Shown here one piece after another: positions 1-12,946 of a DNA stretch of 64,000 nucleotides. Both the position numbers and the translations under genes were made by a program. The stretch's first letter is position 1, and each line of letters opens with the position of its first letter. Source of the stretch: Lysobacterales bacterium 63-13 (GTDB lineage: Bacteria > Pseudomonadota > Gammaproteobacteria > Xanthomonadales > Rhodanobacteraceae); NCBI GenBank assembly GCA_001899855.1, contig MKWR01000019.1, positions 34,731 through 98,730 on the forward strand, read 5' to 3'. Under the pieces are notes generated by a model, which was not told the origin of the DNA, did no database searches, and saw only the letters and a list, made by a program, of their open reading frames with translations.

Positions 1-3203
<3,203 letters not shown>

Positions 3204-3207
<4 letters not shown>

Positions 3208-3683
3208 ATCGAGCTCCAATGACGCACAAGGGCGCCATCCGACTGCGCGCCGAACTGGATCGGCTGAAGTCCGAGGATCGTCCGCGCATCATCCAGGCGA
3301 TTGCCGAGGCACGCGCGCATGGCGATCTCAAGGAGAACGCCGAGTACCACGCCGCGCGGGAGATGCAGGGTTTCACCGAAGGCCGCATCAAGGAGCTTGA
3401 AGCCGGGCTGAGTTATGCCGATGTCATCGACATTTCCAAACTCAACGCCGGCAAGAAGATCGTCTTTGGCGCAACTGTCGTCCTCGCCGACGAAGACAGT
3501 GGCGAGGAAGTGACCTACCAGATCGTTGGCGACATGGAAGCCGACATCAAGCAGAAGCTGATTTCGGTGATGTCGCCATTCGCGCGTGCGCTGATCGGCA
3601 AGAGTGAAGGCGACAGCTTCGAGTTCCAGGCCCCCAACGGCACGCGCAACTACGAGATCCTCAGCGTCCGCTACCTCGATTGA
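3204..3683 (+). CDS. greA: Transcription elongation factor GreA
   Basis: Binds the RNA polymerase secondary channel and stimulates cleavage of backtracked RNA. The 159-residue protein has the family length. It carries the N-terminal coiled-coil signature ([18 protein letters not shown], about residues 34-51) with the acidic tip residues, followed by an FKBP-like C-terminal domain ending [11 protein letters not shown]. The chosen start ([10 protein letters not shown]) overlaps the carB stop as ATGA; a second in-frame ATG at 3219 is the alternative. carB-greA-rpfE-recJ is the order known from Xanthomonas. Confidence 0.96.
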
Positions 3684-3688
3684 AGGCG

Positions 3689-4645
3689 ATGAATCGCGCC
3701 TGCGTGCTGCTGCCGGAATGGAAACGCTGCGTCGCCTCGGCGCAGGTGGCCAACGGCATCTTGAGCCGCTGGCTGGCCCGCGGTGACCGCCTCGAATCCC
3801 GTCCTTCGGGAATCGAGCAGGCAATCCGCGAGCTGTTCGAGTTCAGTGGCAGGACCTTCCCGGCCGCGGCGCTGAGCCGCCAGGTCGATGTCGGCGATGC
3901 CGCTGGCTTCGCATGGCTGCGCGCCGATCCCGCGCATGTGCGCGCCGACATGACCACCGCGCGCATGCTGGCCTGTGGCGAGCTTGGCCTGAGCGCCAGC
4001 GAAACCAGCGAATTGGCCAAGGCCCTGCAGCCGCTGTTTGGCGATGCCGGTTTCGAGTTCGATGCGCGTCTGCCGAATCGCTGGTACCTGCGTGCGCCGA
4101 TGGCTGCCGAACTGCCGGACTGTGCCACGCCGGACGAGGCCATGGGCGATGACCTCAAGTTGCATTTGCCGCCGGGTGCCGCGGGCAGGCGCTGGCGCCA
4201 GCTGTACAACGATGCGCAGATCATCCTGCACAACCACGCCGTCAACGAACGCCGTGCCGCACGCGGTGCGGTGAGCGTCAACAGCCTGTGGTTCTGGGGC
4301 GCAGGTGCGTTGCCCGATTGGGTGCGCAGTCCGCTAACCAAGGTCGTCAGCCAGTCGCTGGAAATCCGCGCATTGGCGGCACTGGCCGGCATTCCCGTGC
4401 ATGAGGCGGACGGTGATGCAATCGGGGCGGTGCCGCAACGCAATGCCGAAGCAGTTTGCCTGATCGATCTCGCCAACCTGCGTGGCGATGCCCTCGAACA
4501 GGGCGGATTGCAGCCGCTCGACCGGGCCCTGCGCCGTGGTGGCTTTGGCGCCGTCGAACTCTTCTTTGCCTCGGGTGAACGATACCTTTGTCGCGCCGCG
4601 CACCGCTATCGCTTCTGGCGTCGCCCACGCGGATTGCAGCCCTGA
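3689..4645 (+). CDS. rpfE: RpfE-like protein of unknown function
   Basis: About 318 residues. It matches the rpfE family found between greA and recJ in Xanthomonas; database entries sometimes call it phosphoglycerate mutase, but no RHG motif or other phosphatase signature is visible here. The protein is soluble, with no signal peptide or membrane segment, and rich in Trp and Arg (for example VNSLWFWGAGALP near the middle). The start is uncertain: ATG at 3689, or an upstream TTG at 3680 that overlaps the greA stop. Its end overlaps the upstream part of the recJ frame. Identification rests on gene order and overall resemblance; the biochemical role is unknown. Confidence 0.75.
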   Translation: MNRACVLLPEWKRCVASAQVANGILSRWLARGDRLESRPSGIEQAIRELFEFSGRTFPAAALSRQVDVGDAAGFAWLRADPAHVRADMTTARMLACGELGLSASETSELAKALQPLFGDAGFEFDARLPNRWYLRAPMAAELPDCATPDEAMGDDLKLHLPPGAAGRRWRQLYNDAQIILHNHAVNERRAARGAVSVNSLWFWGAGALPDWVRSPLTKVVSQSLEIRALAALAGIPVHEADGDAIGAVPQRNAEAVCLIDLANLRGDALEQGGLQPLDRALRRGGFGAVELFFASGERYLCRAAHRYRFWRRPRGLQP

Positions 4646-6375
4646 TACCGACACGCATCCAGCGCCGGACGGTCGGCGAGATCGATGGCGACTGGCCGCA
4701 GGCCATGCATCCGGTCCTGCGCCGGATCTACGCGGCGCGTGGCATTGTCCACTTTGCCGAGATCGAACACCGACTCGCCGCCATGGCCAGCCCGGCGGCG
4801 CTGGGTGGCATCGAGGAGGCCTGCGTGTTGCTGGCCAGCGCCATCCGCGAGAACCGGCAGATCGTCATCGTCGGTGATTTCGATTGCGACGGCGCCAGCG
4901 GCACGGCCGTGGCCGTCCGCGGCCTGCGCCTGCTTGGCGCGCAACGGGTCGACTATCGCGTGCCCAATCGGCAAGTGCACGGTTATGGGTTGAGCACGGC
5001 CCTGGTCGCGACTTTGCTTGAACCGCCGCCGGAGTTGATCGTCACCGTCGACAACGGCATTGCCAGCATCGCCGGCGTGGCCGCGGCCCGCGCTCGCGGC
5101 ATCGATGTGCTGGTCACCGATCATCACCTGCCTGGCCCCGTGCTGCCCGCAGCAAACGCCATCGTCAATCCGAATCTCGATGGCGATCGGTTTCCAAGCA
5201 AGGCCATCGCCGGCGTCGGCGTGATGTTCTGCATCCTCGTCGCCCTGCGCGCGCATCTGCGCGATGAGGGCTGGTTTGCAGACGGGCGTGCCGAGCCTGA
5301 CCTGGGTGTCCTCCTTGATCTCGTTGCACTGGGTACGGTGGCTGATCTCGTCGCCCTTGATTTCAACAATCGCGTCCTCGTCGAAGTCGGCTTGAAGCGC
5401 ATCCGCGCGCAGCGTGCCTGCGCCGGCATCCTCGCCCTTCTGCGAGTTTCCGGACGCGATGCGAAAAGCCTCGTGCCCGCTGACCTGGGTTTTGCCGTGG
5501 CACCCCGAATCAATGCCGCCGGACGTCTCGAGGACATGGCGCTCGGCATCGAATGCCTGCTCAGCGATGATCCTGCACAGGCTGAAGAACTCGCCGCACG
5601 GCTCTCGGCGATAAACACCGAGCGCCGCGAGGTGCAGGCCAGCATGATCGAGCAGGGCGAAGCGGCAGTCTCGCGCTGGATCGCGACCCATGGCCAGCAG
5701 CAATTGCCTTGTGGACTGACCTTGTTCGAGCCCGATTGGCATCCCGGCGTGGTCGGACTGGTTGCCTCGCGACTCAAGGATCGCCTGCATCGCCCGGTCG
5801 TCGCCTGCGCCCCGGCCAGCGAGGGCAGCAGCGAGGTGCGCGCTTCGGCCCGTTCCATCCGTGGCATCCACGTGCGTGACATGCTCGCCGAAGTCGATGT
5901 GCGCAAGCCCGGCCTGATCCAGCGATTCGGTGGTCACGCGATGGCCGCAGGGCTGACCCTGGATCGCGCCGGGGTTGCCGAATTCGCCGCCGAATTCGAT
6001 GCCGTGGTGCGCGCGCGTGCAGCCGCGGACCTGTTCGAGCCGGTGTTGCTGAGCGATGGCGAACTTGCGGAGGATGATTTCACGCTCGATCTGGCCCGGG
6101 AGCTTCGATTTGCCGGGCCATGGGGGCAGGGCTTTGCCGAGCCGGTGTTCGACAACGCCTTCGAGCTGGAATCCTGGCGTCTGGTCGGAACGCGTCACTG
6201 GAAGCTCAGGCTGCGCCCATGCGGGCATGCCGGCCCGGTAGACGCGATGTTGTTCAACGCCGAGCCGGGCACCACGCCGCCGGCGTTGTTTCGCGCCGCC
6301 TACCAGCTCGACATCAACGAGTGGAACGGTCGCGAATCCCTGCAACTGATCCTGCGCCATCTCGAACCGGGCTGA
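4588..6375 (+). CDS. recJ: Single-stranded-DNA-specific exonuclease RecJ
   Basis: 5'-3' ssDNA exonuclease of recombination and mismatch repair. DHH-family motifs are present in order: VGDFDCDGASGTA (about residues 92-104), VTDNGIAS, VTDHHLPGP, and the DHHA1 motif RFGGHAMAAGL (about 446-456); the C-terminal OB-like domain follows. The first good ATG in frame lies too far downstream. Candidate starts are TTG at 4588 (595 aa, overlapping rpfE) or CTG at 4642 over the rpfE stop (577 aa, the E. coli length). The true start is therefore unresolved, but translation is clearly coupled to rpfE. Confidence 0.95.
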   Translation: MSRRAPLSLLASPTRIAALIPTRIQRRTVGEIDGDWPQAMHPVLRRIYAARGIVHFAEIEHRLAAMASPAALGGIEEACVLLASAIRENRQIVIVGDFDCDGASGTAVAVRGLRLLGAQRVDYRVPNRQVHGYGLSTALVATLLEPPPELIVTVDNGIASIAGVAAARARGIDVLVTDHHLPGPVLPAANAIVNPNLDGDRFPSKAIAGVGVMFCILVALRAHLRDEGWFADGRAEPDLGVLLDLVALGTVADLVALDFNNRVLVEVGLKRIRAQRACAGILALLRVSGRDAKSLVPADLGFAVAPRINAAGRLEDMALGIECLLSDDPAQAEELAARLSAINTERREVQASMIEQGEAAVSRWIATHGQQQLPCGLTLFEPDWHPGVVGLVASRLKDRLHRPVVACAPASEGSSEVRASARSIRGIHVRDMLAEVDVRKPGLIQRFGGHAMAAGLTLDRAGVAEFAAEFDAVVRARAAADLFEPVLLSDGELAEDDFTLDLARELRFAGPWGQGFAEPVFDNAFELESWRLVGTRHWKLRLRPCGHAGPVDAMLFNAEPGTTPPALFRAAYQLDINEWNGRESLQLILRHLEPG

Positions 6376-6454
6376 TCCGCACCGGCATCAGGCGAACCCG
6401 ATACGCGCATTCATTTGCTATGCTTTGCGGCCCACCTTGCACTGCAGCAATCCC

Positions 6455-7580
6455 GTGATCGAGACCAATCCCATCCGTGCCAGCATTGACGACCTGACCG
6501 AGCGCCTGCATTCGCTCCGGGGGTATCTTTGACTTCGACACCCGCGCCGAACGCCTGGAGGAAGTCAGTCGCGAGCTGGAGAATCCGGATATCTGGAACA
6601 ACCCGGCGCATGCCCAGGAGCTGGGCAAGGAACGCGCGCAGCTGGAACGGGTGGTCAACGGCATCACCACGCTGACGCAGAGCCTGAGCGATGCCGGCGA
6701 GATGCTGGAACTGGGCGAGGCGGAAGCCGACGAGGATGTGATCAAGGGCGTCGAGTCCGACGTTGCCGGTATCGTCGCAAAGGTCGAGAAGCTCGAATTC
6801 CAGCGCATGTTCTCCGGCGAGATGGATCATGCCAATGCCTTCGTCGATATCCAGGCCGGTGCCGGCGGCACCGAAGCGCAGGACTGGGCCGAGATGCTGT
6901 TGCGCATGTACTTGCGCTGGGCCGAGGACAAGGGCTGGAAGACCGAACTTCTGGAGGCCTCGGCCGGCGAAGTGGCCGGCATCAAGAGCGCCACGTTCAA
7001 GGTCGAGGGCGACTACGCCTATGGCTGGCTGAAAACCGAGATCGGCGTGCACCGCCTCGTGCGCAAGTCGCCGTTTGATTCGGACAACCGCCGGCACACG
7101 AGTTTCACCTCGGTCTTCGTCTCGCCCGAGGTCGACGACAACATCGATATCGAGATCAATCCGGCCGACCTGAAGACCGACGTCTACCGTTCCTCCGGCG
7201 CTGGTGGCCAGCACGTCAACAAGACGGAATCGGCCGTGCGCATCACCCATGTGCCGAGTGGCGTCGTCGTCGCCTGCCAGACCGGGCGCTCGCAGCATTC
7301 CAACCGCGACAACGCGATGAAGATGTTGCGCGCCAAGCTGTATGAGCTCGAGGTGCAAAAGCGCAATGCCGAAAAGGATGCGCTCGAGGCAACCAAGTCC
7401 GATATCGGCTGGGGCAGCCAGATCCGCAACTACGTGCTCGACCAGAGCCGGATCAAGGATTTGCGCACCGGCGTCGAGCGCACCGATACGCAAAAGGTAC
7501 TCGATGGCGATATCGACGATTTCATCGAAGCCAGCTTGAAGTCCGGGCTCGAAGCCGGGGCGAAACGCATCGACGCCTGA
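6455..7580 (+). CDS. prfB: Peptide chain release factor 2, with programmed +1 frameshift
   Basis: Recognises UGA and UAA stop codons and triggers peptidyl-tRNA hydrolysis. The first 25 codons (GTG at 6455, reading [20 protein letters not shown]) run into an in-frame TGA at 6530-6532 in the context CTCCGGGGGTATCTTTGAC. This is the classical RF2 autoregulatory site: an internal Shine-Dalgarno-like GGGGG, then CTT TGA C. Reading resumes in the +1 frame at 6531 and gives about 374 residues in all. The SPF tripeptide (KSPFDS) specifying UGA and the catalytic GGQ ([13 protein letters not shown]) are present. prfB precedes lysS, as in many gammaproteobacteria. Confidence 0.97.
6511..6533 (+). promoter_or_regulatory. 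RF2 recoding site
   Basis: A GGGGG Shine-Dalgarno-like stretch at 6519-6523 sits a few bases before CTT TGA C (6527-6533), the arrangement that drives +1 slippage when RF2 is scarce. The frame upstream ends at the TGA and the frame downstream is the body of RF2. Confidence 0.93.
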
Positions 7581-7633
7581 AGCAGCCCGCCACACATCAC
7601 TTACTCCCGGCACCCTTGCAGCGAACCACGAAA

Positions 7634-9184
7634 ATGACCGACAGCGTTTCTCCCGATCCGGCACAGCCTTCGATTGCCCCGGCCGCCATTGCGGCGGACG
7701 AGAACAAACTGATCGCCGAGCGTCGCGAGAAACTGCACGGCCTGCGCAAACACGGCAACGCCTACCCGAACGATTTCCGCATCGATGCATTTGCCGGCGA
7801 CCTGCAGGCGGAATTCGCCGATGTCGACACCTGCACCGCCGAGGCGATTGCCGCACTGGCGCGCAGGGTTCGCGTGGCAGGACGCATCCTCGCGCGGCGC
7901 ATCATGGGCAAGGCCAGCTTCGTCACCCTCCAGGACATGAGCGGGCAGATCCAGTTGTTCCTGCAAGGCTCGACCCTGGCTGAAACCTACGAGGCGTTCA
8001 AGGGCTGGGACATCGGCGACATCGTTGGTGCCGAGGGTGAATTGATGCGCACGCGCACCGGCGAACTGTCGATCAAGGTCGATGGCTTGCGCCTGCTGAC
8101 CAAGTCGCTGCGCCCGCTGCCGGACAAGTGGCATGGCCTGTCCGACATCGAGCAGCGCTACCGCCAGCGATATGTCGATCTGATCGTCACGCCCGAATCG
8201 CGCAATGCGTTTGCCTTGCGTTCGCGGGCAATCGGTTTCATGCGCCAATGGCTGGAAGCCGAGCCGCGCCGGTTCATGGAAGTCGAGACGCCGATGATGC
8301 ACGTGATTCCGGGAGGGGCGACGGCGCGACCGTTCGTGACCCATCACAACGCGCTCGATCTGCAACTCTACCTGCGCGTTGCCCCCGAGCTGTATCTCAA
8401 GCGCCTGGTTGTCGGCGGTTTCGAACGCGTCTACGAGATCAACCGGAATTTCCGCAACGAAGGCGTGTCGACCCGGCACAACCCCGAGTTCACCATGCTC
8501 GAGTTGTATCAGGCGTATGCGAGCTATCAGGAAATCATGGATCTCACCGAGGACATGCTGCGCGAAACCGCGCGGGCGACGCTCGGGCGCGCCGACCTGA
8601 CCTGGGAGGGCAGGGACATCGACCTCGGCCCGCCATTCCGGCGCTGGCGCATGGATGATGCGGTGCTTGAATACAACCCCGAAATCAGGCGCGAAGAACT
8701 GCGGGATCGTGACGCAATGGCGGCTCACTGCGCACGCCTGAAAGTCGCCGTGAAACCTGCCTATGGCTGGGGCAAGATCCTGCTGGAAATCTTCGAGGCA
8801 ACGGTGGAAGCGCGCCTCGTGCAGCCGACCTTCATCACCGCGCATCCAGTCGAGGTTTCGCCGCTGGCGCGTGAAAGCGACAGCGAGCCTGGCCTCACCG
8901 ATCGCTTCGAGCTGTTCATCGGTGGCAAGGAGATCGCCAATGGTTTTTCCGAATTGAATGATCCGGAAGACCAGGCGGCACGCTTCCAGGCCCAGGTCGA
9001 TGCCCTTGCTGGCGGCGACGATGAAGCCATGCATTTCGATGCGGACTACATCCGCGCCCTCGAATACGGCCTGCCACCGACCGGCGGGCTCGGCGTCGGC
9101 ATCGATCGCTTCGTCATGCTGCTGGCCGATGTCGCCTCGATCCGCGATGTGCTGCTGTTTCCCTACATGCGACCGCAAGCCTGA
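7634..9184 (+). CDS. lysS: Lysyl-tRNA synthetase, class II
   Basis: Charges tRNA-Lys with lysine. The 516-residue protein has an N-terminal OB-fold anticodon-binding domain (about residues 70-190, [19 protein letters not shown]) and a class II catalytic core. The core shows motif 1 ([10 protein letters not shown]), motif 2 ([18 protein letters not shown]) and motif 3 ([13 protein letters not shown]). ATG at 7634 is preferred over 7616 because the conserved family start follows it. It lies 53 bp after prfB, so the two are probably one transcript. Confidence 0.97.
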   Translation: MTDSVSPDPAQPSIAPAAIAADENKLIAERREKLHGLRKHGNAYPNDFRIDAFAGDLQAEFADVDTCTAEAIAALARRVRVAGRILARRIMGKASFVTLQDMSGQIQLFLQGSTLAETYEAFKGWDIGDIVGAEGELMRTRTGELSIKVDGLRLLTKSLRPLPDKWHGLSDIEQRYRQRYVDLIVTPESRNAFALRSRAIGFMRQWLEAEPRRFMEVETPMMHVIPGGATARPFVTHHNALDLQLYLRVAPELYLKRLVVGGFERVYEINRNFRNEGVSTRHNPEFTMLELYQAYASYQEIMDLTEDMLRETARATLGRADLTWEGRDIDLGPPFRRWRMDDAVLEYNPEIRREELRDRDAMAAHCARLKVAVKPAYGWGKILLEIFEATVEARLVQPTFITAHPVEVSPLARESDSEPGLTDRFELFIGGKEIANGFSELNDPEDQAARFQAQVDALAGGDDEAMHFDADYIRALEYGLPPTGGLGVGIDRFVMLLADVASIRDVLLFPYMRPQA

Positions 9185-9404
9185 GCGCGCCCGAACCCAT
9201 TTCCCGGCGGCGATTCGAGGTCGATCCGGGCAGCCGGACACGCTTGTCCGAAGGCAGATTTTTCAACGGATGTGATAGCCTTTCCGGCGTGTCGACGTGC
9301 CCGGTCTTGCGCGTTTTTCCGGGTCCGGACATTCGTGCGTCAGCAGGTTTTTTGGCATTGCCTGTGCAACTCCTGATCTGGTCATTCCCGCCGGAGCCAA
9401 TGCA

Positions 9405-10460
9405 ATGAACGTGATGATCGTTGATGACCAACCCTCTGCCCGGACGATGCTTCGCCACATCGTCGAAGGGGTCGGGCCAATCATCCGCGTATCGGAATTC
9501 GGCAATCCGGTCGATGCCTTGCATTGGTCGGATGCAAACGCGCCGGACCTGCTCCTGCTCGACTACCGCATGCCGGAAATGGACGGTCTCGAATTCACCC
9601 GACGTTTTCGCCGCCCGGCATCACGCCGGGATGTGCCGATCATCCTCATCAGCGTGGTCGGTGACGAACCGGTGCGCCAGGCTGCACTCGATGCCGGCGT
9701 CACTGATTTCCTGGTCAAGCCGGTGCGTCCGCGCGAGTTGCGCTCGCGCTGCCGCAATCTGCTGCAGATGCGTCGGCAATCCGAGGTGATCAAGGATCAT
9801 GCGCGCGCGCTCGAACAGAAGCTGGCCGATGGCTTGCAGGAGGTCGAGCAACGCGAAACCGAAATCCTTTTTCGCCTTGCCACCGCCATCGAATACCGGG
9901 ATTACGGTGCCAGCGCGCACCTCATGCGCATGGCGCGCTATTGCGAGTTGATCGCCGAAGGGCTCGAACTTGGCGAGGACCAGGTGCGTTTGCTCGTCCG
10001 CGCGGCACCCCTGCATGACATCGGCAAGATCGGCATCCCGGATTCGGTGTTGCTCAAGGCGGGCGCGCTCACTGACGAGGAAATGGCCGTCATGCGCAAG
10101 CATTCACTGCTTGGCTTCGAGATCCTGCGTGACAGTCGCAGCCCCATCGTGCAGGCGGGTGCGCAGATCGCCTTGCGTCACCATGAGCGCCTGGACGGCA
10201 GCGGTTATCCCGATGGCCTGAAGGGCGAGCAGATTCCGTTGTTTGCACGCATTGCCGCCATCGCCGATGTGTTCGATGCGTTGACCTCGGAGCGCCCGTA
10301 CAAGCGGGTGTGGAGCGTGGAGGATGCATTCAGTTACCTGCAGCAGCATGCTGGCATTCTCTTCGATCATGCCGCGGTCCACGCCCTGTTGGCCAACGAG
10401 GCGCGGGTCAGGGCGATCCAGGCAAGCGAAACCGCACTCAAGCCGGCAACCGCCCACTGA
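9405..10460 (+). CDS. rpfG: RpfG-type response regulator, cyclic-di-GMP phosphodiesterase (HD-GYP)
   Basis: 351 residues: an N-terminal receiver (VDDQPSA acidic pocket, phosphoacceptor in LLLLDYRMPEMDG, Lys in FLVKPVRP) and a C-terminal HD-GYP domain (LHDIGKIGIPD, then HHERLDGSGYPDGLKGEQIP). All motifs expected for an active phosphodiesterase are present. The N-terminus and linker follow Xanthomonas RpfG closely (SARTMLRH, RFRR, VVGDEPVRQAALDAGV), and its place after lysS is that of rpfG. In Xanthomonas RpfG is phosphorylated by the DSF sensor RpfC, but no rpfC or rpfF is nearby, so its input signal here is unknown. A 220-bp gap upstream probably holds its own promoter. Confidence 0.93.
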   Translation: MNVMIVDDQPSARTMLRHIVEGVGPIIRVSEFGNPVDALHWSDANAPDLLLLDYRMPEMDGLEFTRRFRRPASRRDVPIILISVVGDEPVRQAALDAGVTDFLVKPVRPRELRSRCRNLLQMRRQSEVIKDHARALEQKLADGLQEVEQRETEILFRLATAIEYRDYGASAHLMRMARYCELIAEGLELGEDQVRLLVRAAPLHDIGKIGIPDSVLLKAGALTDEEMAVMRKHSLLGFEILRDSRSPIVQAGAQIALRHHERLDGSGYPDGLKGEQIPLFARIAAIADVFDALTSERPYKRVWSVEDAFSYLQQHAGILFDHAAVHALLANEARVRAIQASETALKPATAH

Positions 10461-10728
10461 TCGGCATCACGCCTCGGGCGAGGGCGACGCCCTGGGACAG
10501 GGGCCGGATTTGCCTCGAAGTAGCGAAAACGGTCAAATTGGCGCGCTCGCGCAGTCGCCTGGGGAGGTCTGGCGACCGAGCGGCATGCTTCCGTGCATGG
10601 CAGGCTGCATGACCGTGCGCTGCGGCTGGCCGCGCGAGATTGGCCCGGATCGTGCTTGCAGAAACCTGTGCCGAGGTCGTCGGACGATGGGCAAGGCAAG
10701 GCTAACAGCTGTGCCCGGAGGAGATTGA

Positions 10729-11091
10729 ATGAAATTTGACGGTTCCGGAAAGCACCGGCGCCACGCCCGAATGCCGATACGCTCGATTGCGCTGATCAGC
10801 ATGGGGCCGTTTTCATGGATCACCGAAGTGGAGAACATTTCGGCAACCGGTCTGCTCGTGCATCGCCCGGAGGAATGGGTTGCCGGCGCCGGCGAAAGCG
10901 GCGTGCTCGACCTGCTGCTCGGTGACGATCTGCATATCCACCTTGAAGCAAGTGTCACCCGCCTCACCCCGACGCACGTCGGTTTTGCCTATACCAGCAT
11001 TCCCGAGGACAAGGAGCATGCCTTGTGGAGCCTGCTTGGCGAATACGCCGAGAACATGGATCAACCGGGCGCGGCAACCGACAGCAATTGA
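10729..11091 (+). CDS. PilZ-domain protein (probable c-di-GMP receptor)
   Basis: 120 residues forming a single PilZ domain. The RxxxR motif (KHRRHARMP, R10 and R14) and the (D/N)xSxxG motif (VENISATGLL) that clamp c-di-GMP are both present, with Asn in the first position of the second motif. No signal peptide or membrane segment is seen. A strong GGAGGAGATTG ribosome site precedes the ATG. It follows the HD-GYP gene rpfG by 268 bp on the same strand, at the spot where rpfH and rpfC lie in Xanthomonas. A regulatory link with RpfG is plausible but inferred only from position. Confidence 0.85.
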   Translation: MKFDGSGKHRRHARMPIRSIALISMGPFSWITEVENISATGLLVHRPEEWVAGAGESGVLDLLLGDDLHIHLEASVTRLTPTHVGFAYTSIPEDKEHALWSLLGEYAENMDQPGAATDSN

Positions 11092-11092
11092 T

Positions 11093-12781
11093 TCAGCCGT
11101 GCTTGATCTCGGCCTCGCGCAATTCGCGACGCAGGATCTTGCCGACATTCGACTTTGGCAGCGAATCGCGGAACTCGATATGGCGCGGCTGCTTGTAGCC
11201 GGTCAGCTCGCTGCGGCAATGCGCCCGAACCGCCTCCTCGGTCAGCGCCGGATCCTTCTTGACGATCACCAGTTTGACCGCTTCGCCAGACTTCTCGTCG
11301 GGCACGCCGATCGCCGCCACTTCGAGCACGCCCGGCATCATCGCCACGACATCCTCGATTTCGTTCGGATAGACGTTGAAGCCGGAGACCAGGATCATGT
11401 CCTTCTTGCGGTCGACGATGTAGAAGAAACCTTGCTCGTCCATGCGCGCGATGTCGCCGGTGTGCAGCCAGCCCTGCGCATCGATGATCTTCGCCGTCTC
11501 TTCCGGGCGATTCCAGTAACCCTTCATCACCTGCGGGCCGCGCACGCACAATTCGCCAATCTCGCCAACAGCAAGAAAGGCTCCGTCGTCGTCGCGGATG
11601 CAGACATCGGTGGAGGAGACGGGCAGGCCGATGGAGCCGTTGTATTCGGCGAGATCGAGCGGATTGATGCACACAGCCGGCGAGGTCTCGGTGAGTCCGT
11701 AGGCCTCGGAAAGCGTGCATCCGGTGACCTTCTTCCAGCGCTCGGCAACCGCGCGCTGCACGGCCATGCCGCCGCCAAGGGTCATGCGCAGGCTGGAGAA
11801 ATCAAGCTTGTCGAACCCCGGTGTATTCAGCAGGCCATTGAACAGGGTGTTGACGCCGGTCAGGCCGGTGTAGCGGATGCGCGCAAGCGTGGCGACGAAG
11901 CCGGGCATGTCCCGCGGGTTCGTGATCAGGTGGTTGTGGCCACCGAGTTTCATGAAGGTCAGGCAATTCGCGGTCAATGCGAAAATGTGATAAAGCGGCA
12001 ATGCGGTGATGATGACTTCCTCGCCCTCGCGCATGCCGGTGCCGATCCAGGCGCTGGCTTGCTGCATGTTGGCGATGAGGTTGCGATGCGTGAGCATGGC
12101 ACCCTTGGCGACCCCGGTGGTGCCGCCGGTGTACTGCAGGAATGCGATGTCGCCCGGGGCAATATCGGCTTTTGCCAGCTGCGATGCACTGCCGCGACGC
12201 AGCGCTTCGTTGAAGCGGATGGCAGCGTCGATCGAAAACGCCGGTACCATCTTCTTGACATGGCGCACGACGAAATTGGTGATCAGGTTTTTCGGGAATC
12301 CGAGCAGGTCGCCGATGCCGGTGGTGATTACCTGGCGAACCTGGGTGTGGGCCAGCACGCTGGCCACGGTATGGGCGAAATTGTCGAGGACGAGGATGGC
12401 TTTGGCGCCGGAGTCCTCGAGTTGATGGCGAAGTTCCCGCGCCGTGTACATCGGGTTGGTATTGACCACGACAAGGCCCGCACGCAAGGCGCCGGCGATG
12501 GCAACGGGATATTGCAGGACATTCGGCATCATCATGGCGATGCGGTCGCCCTTGACGAGTTTCAGCTCGTTGACGAGGTAGCTGGCGAATTGCCGGCTCA
12601 TCTGGTCCAGGTCGCCGTAGCTGATCGTGCGGCCCATGTTGGTGTAGGCCGGGCGGTGGCGGAACCTGTCGAAGCAGTTGTCGAGCAGGGCCACGATCGA
12701 CGGGAACTCGTCGAGATCGATTTCGGCCGGGACGCCCTTTGGATAGTGGGCCAACCAGGGCCGATGGATGCTCTCAGACAT
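11093..12781 (-). CDS. rpfB: Long-chain fatty acid--CoA ligase (RpfB/FadD type)
   Basis: Activates fatty acids to acyl-CoA through an acyl-adenylate. The 562-residue protein has the AMP-binding P-loop motif (YTGGTTGVAKGAMLTHRN, about residues 210-227), the AYGLTETSP adenylate motif, the GWLHTGDIA motif and the C-terminal hinge lysine region (YKQPRHIEF, LPKSNVGKILRREL). The locus position corresponds to rpfB of Xanthomonas, a FadD homologue involved in turnover of the DSF fatty-acid signal. Here the DSF synthase rpfF is missing, so general beta-oxidation is the likelier role. It converges on the PilZ gene with only one base between the ends. Confidence 0.92.
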   Translation of the reverse strand: MSESIHRPWLAHYPKGVPAEIDLDEFPSIVALLDNCFDRFRHRPAYTNMGRTISYGDLDQMSRQFASYLVNELKLVKGDRIAMMMPNVLQYPVAIAGALRAGLVVVNTNPMYTARELRHQLEDSGAKAILVLDNFAHTVASVLAHTQVRQVITTGIGDLLGFPKNLITNFVVRHVKKMVPAFSIDAAIRFNEALRRGSASQLAKADIAPGDIAFLQYTGGTTGVAKGAMLTHRNLIANMQQASAWIGTGMREGEEVIITALPLYHIFALTANCLTFMKLGGHNHLITNPRDMPGFVATLARIRYTGLTGVNTLFNGLLNTPGFDKLDFSSLRMTLGGGMAVQRAVAERWKKVTGCTLSEAYGLTETSPAVCINPLDLAEYNGSIGLPVSSTDVCIRDDDGAFLAVGEIGELCVRGPQVMKGYWNRPEETAKIIDAQGWLHTGDIARMDEQGFFYIVDRKKDMILVSGFNVYPNEIEDVVAMMPGVLEVAAIGVPDEKSGEAVKLVIVKKDPALTEEAVRAHCRSELTGYKQPRHIEFRDSLPKSNVGKILRRELREAEIKHG

Positions 12782-12946
12782 GTTTCACTCCAGGTCTGCC
12801 CCGATGCTGGGGGCGGATGATTCCGTGGCAGTTCGAGGCCCACGGAGGTACAGGCCTGATTGCACCACACGGCGCGAAGTTGCAGCAAGGAGCAGCGCAG
12901 CGACAATGATCCGATTCAATCCCCATGGGCGGGCAGGAGACACGCG

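Noticed and set aside
3680..4645. rpfE as phosphoglycerate mutase
   Set aside because: No RHG or other phosphatase motif; the name is a carried-over database label.
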